A DNA stretch of 5,916 bases from an uncultured Legionella sp. (GTDB taxonomy: Bacteria; Pseudomonadota; Gammaproteobacteria; Legionellales; Legionellaceae): NCBI GenBank assembly GCA_903885895.1, contig CAISKC010000529.1:1-5916 (forward strand), in the 5' to 3' direction. Numbering within the stretch: the first letter of the stretch is position 1; the number at the start of each line of letters is the position of its first letter. This document shows positions 5,749 through 5,916 of this stretch, piece by piece. The notes beneath the pieces are model-generated. The model ran no database searches. It was not told the origin of the DNA and was given only the letters and a program-made list of their open reading frames with translations. Made by a program: the position numbers and the translations under genes.

Positions 5749-5851
5749 AATAAGCCTTTAATGCCTCAATACGCAATCCGACACGTGATAAGTAAGCCCG
5801 TAATAAAATCGAGTCGGCAACATCATGTACGTATCGTTCAAATTCAAACAT
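5735..5851 (-). CDS. 38-residue hypothetical phage microprotein
   Basis: ATG at 5851-5849 comes directly after the previous TAA (5854-5852), with GGAAG nine bases upstream. The TAG at 5737-5735 lies inside the zinc-motif gene, overlapping it by 14 bases. The product begins MFEFERYVHDVADSILLRAY and continues LSRVGLRIEALKAYYDIK. It reads as one or two amphipathic helices rich in aromatic and aliphatic residues. The tight fit at both ends and the SD argue that it is real despite its length. No known family or function. Confidence 0.62.
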   Translation of the reverse strand: MFEFERYVHDVADSILLRAYLSRVGLRIEALKAYYDIK

Positions 5852-5916
5852 TTATAAATGCTTCCAAGTTCTTTTTTTTATTATATCACGGATCGTTTCC
5901 CAATGGACATTGTAAT
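5852..5916 (-). CDS. C-terminal tail of a protein ending in a probable helix-turn-helix (cut by window edge)
   Basis: The last 20 codons of a gene coming from beyond the right edge: YNVHWETIRDIIKKRTWKHL, then TAA at 5854-5852. The pattern '(Y/F)-x-V-x-x-x-T-I-x-x-I-(I/L)-x-x-(R/K)-T-W-K-H-(L/I)' is one I know from phage proteins that end with a helix-turn-helix, notably many HNH homing endonucleases and small DNA-binding proteins. The other two frames here stop within the window (TAA and TGA), which supports this one. HNH nuclease is a possibility only, since no catalytic part is visible. Confidence 0.6.
   Translation of the reverse strand, partial: YNVHWETIRDIIKKRTWKHL
5880..5888 (-). promoter_or_regulatory. 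Candidate extended -10 promoter element
   Basis: The minus strand reads TGATATAAT, a perfect extended -10 (TGnTATAAT) with the hexamer at 5885-5880. The hexamer 17 bases upstream (GTCCAT) is not a -35 match, which extended -10 promoters can tolerate. Transcription would begin near 5873, about 20 bases before the 38-residue ORF, just as the packaging cluster starts. It lies within the tail of another gene and in an AT-rich stretch, so chance is a real possibility. Confidence 0.28.

Overview
The window is part of a tailed-phage or prophage genome carrying the head-packaging module. Every gene I can support is on the minus strand, so genes are read from high to low coordinates. The small terminase looks like the Sf6 gp1 type, the large terminase is a standard two-domain packaging motor, and the 733-residue portal is close in size and layout to the P22 portal (about 725 residues). 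This points to a P22/Sf6-like short-tailed phage, or a prophage of that kind, most likely of a gammaproteobacterium. The host is inferred only from this family likeness and a moderate G+C content. No tRNA, integrase, CRISPR array or insertion sequence is visible.

Layout in transcription order. Right edge (5916-5564): the C-terminal tail of a gene that enters from outside the window and ends in a probable helix-turn-helix, a 38-residue ORF, and a 62-residue protein with a DnaJ-like double CxxC zinc motif. Next is the small terminase (5563-5096). A stretch of about 240 bases follows (5095-4859) with no intact gene. It holds a GC-rich hairpin and what looks like a 33-residue ORF broken by one extra base. 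Then come a 65-residue protein, a 40-residue coiled-coil microprotein, the large terminase (4549-3014) and the portal (3036-835). Left part (842-1): proteins of 126, 62 and 57 residues, and the N-terminal half of a small basic phage protein (DUF6582-like, from memory) cut by the window edge.

How the genes fit together. The small terminase recognises phage DNA, the large terminase cuts it and drives it with ATP, and the portal is the ring through which DNA enters the head. From the 65-residue gene to the left edge every junction overlaps (ATGA, TAATG, or 8 to 23 bases), so this run is almost certainly one translationally coupled transcript. The known order TerS-TerL-portal is kept, but small ORFs sit between TerS and TerL. 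At least four more sit after the portal, where P22 and Sf6 have the scaffold gene. Three of the small ORFs (4542-4664, 5735-5851 and 117-290) are short enough to be missed by length-filtered gene calling.

I do not see a clearly new defence or mobile system. The points most worth a second look are the interrupted ORF and hairpin between the terminase genes, the microproteins tied to the packaging genes, the zinc-motif protein coupled to TerS, and the change in base composition between TerL and portal.
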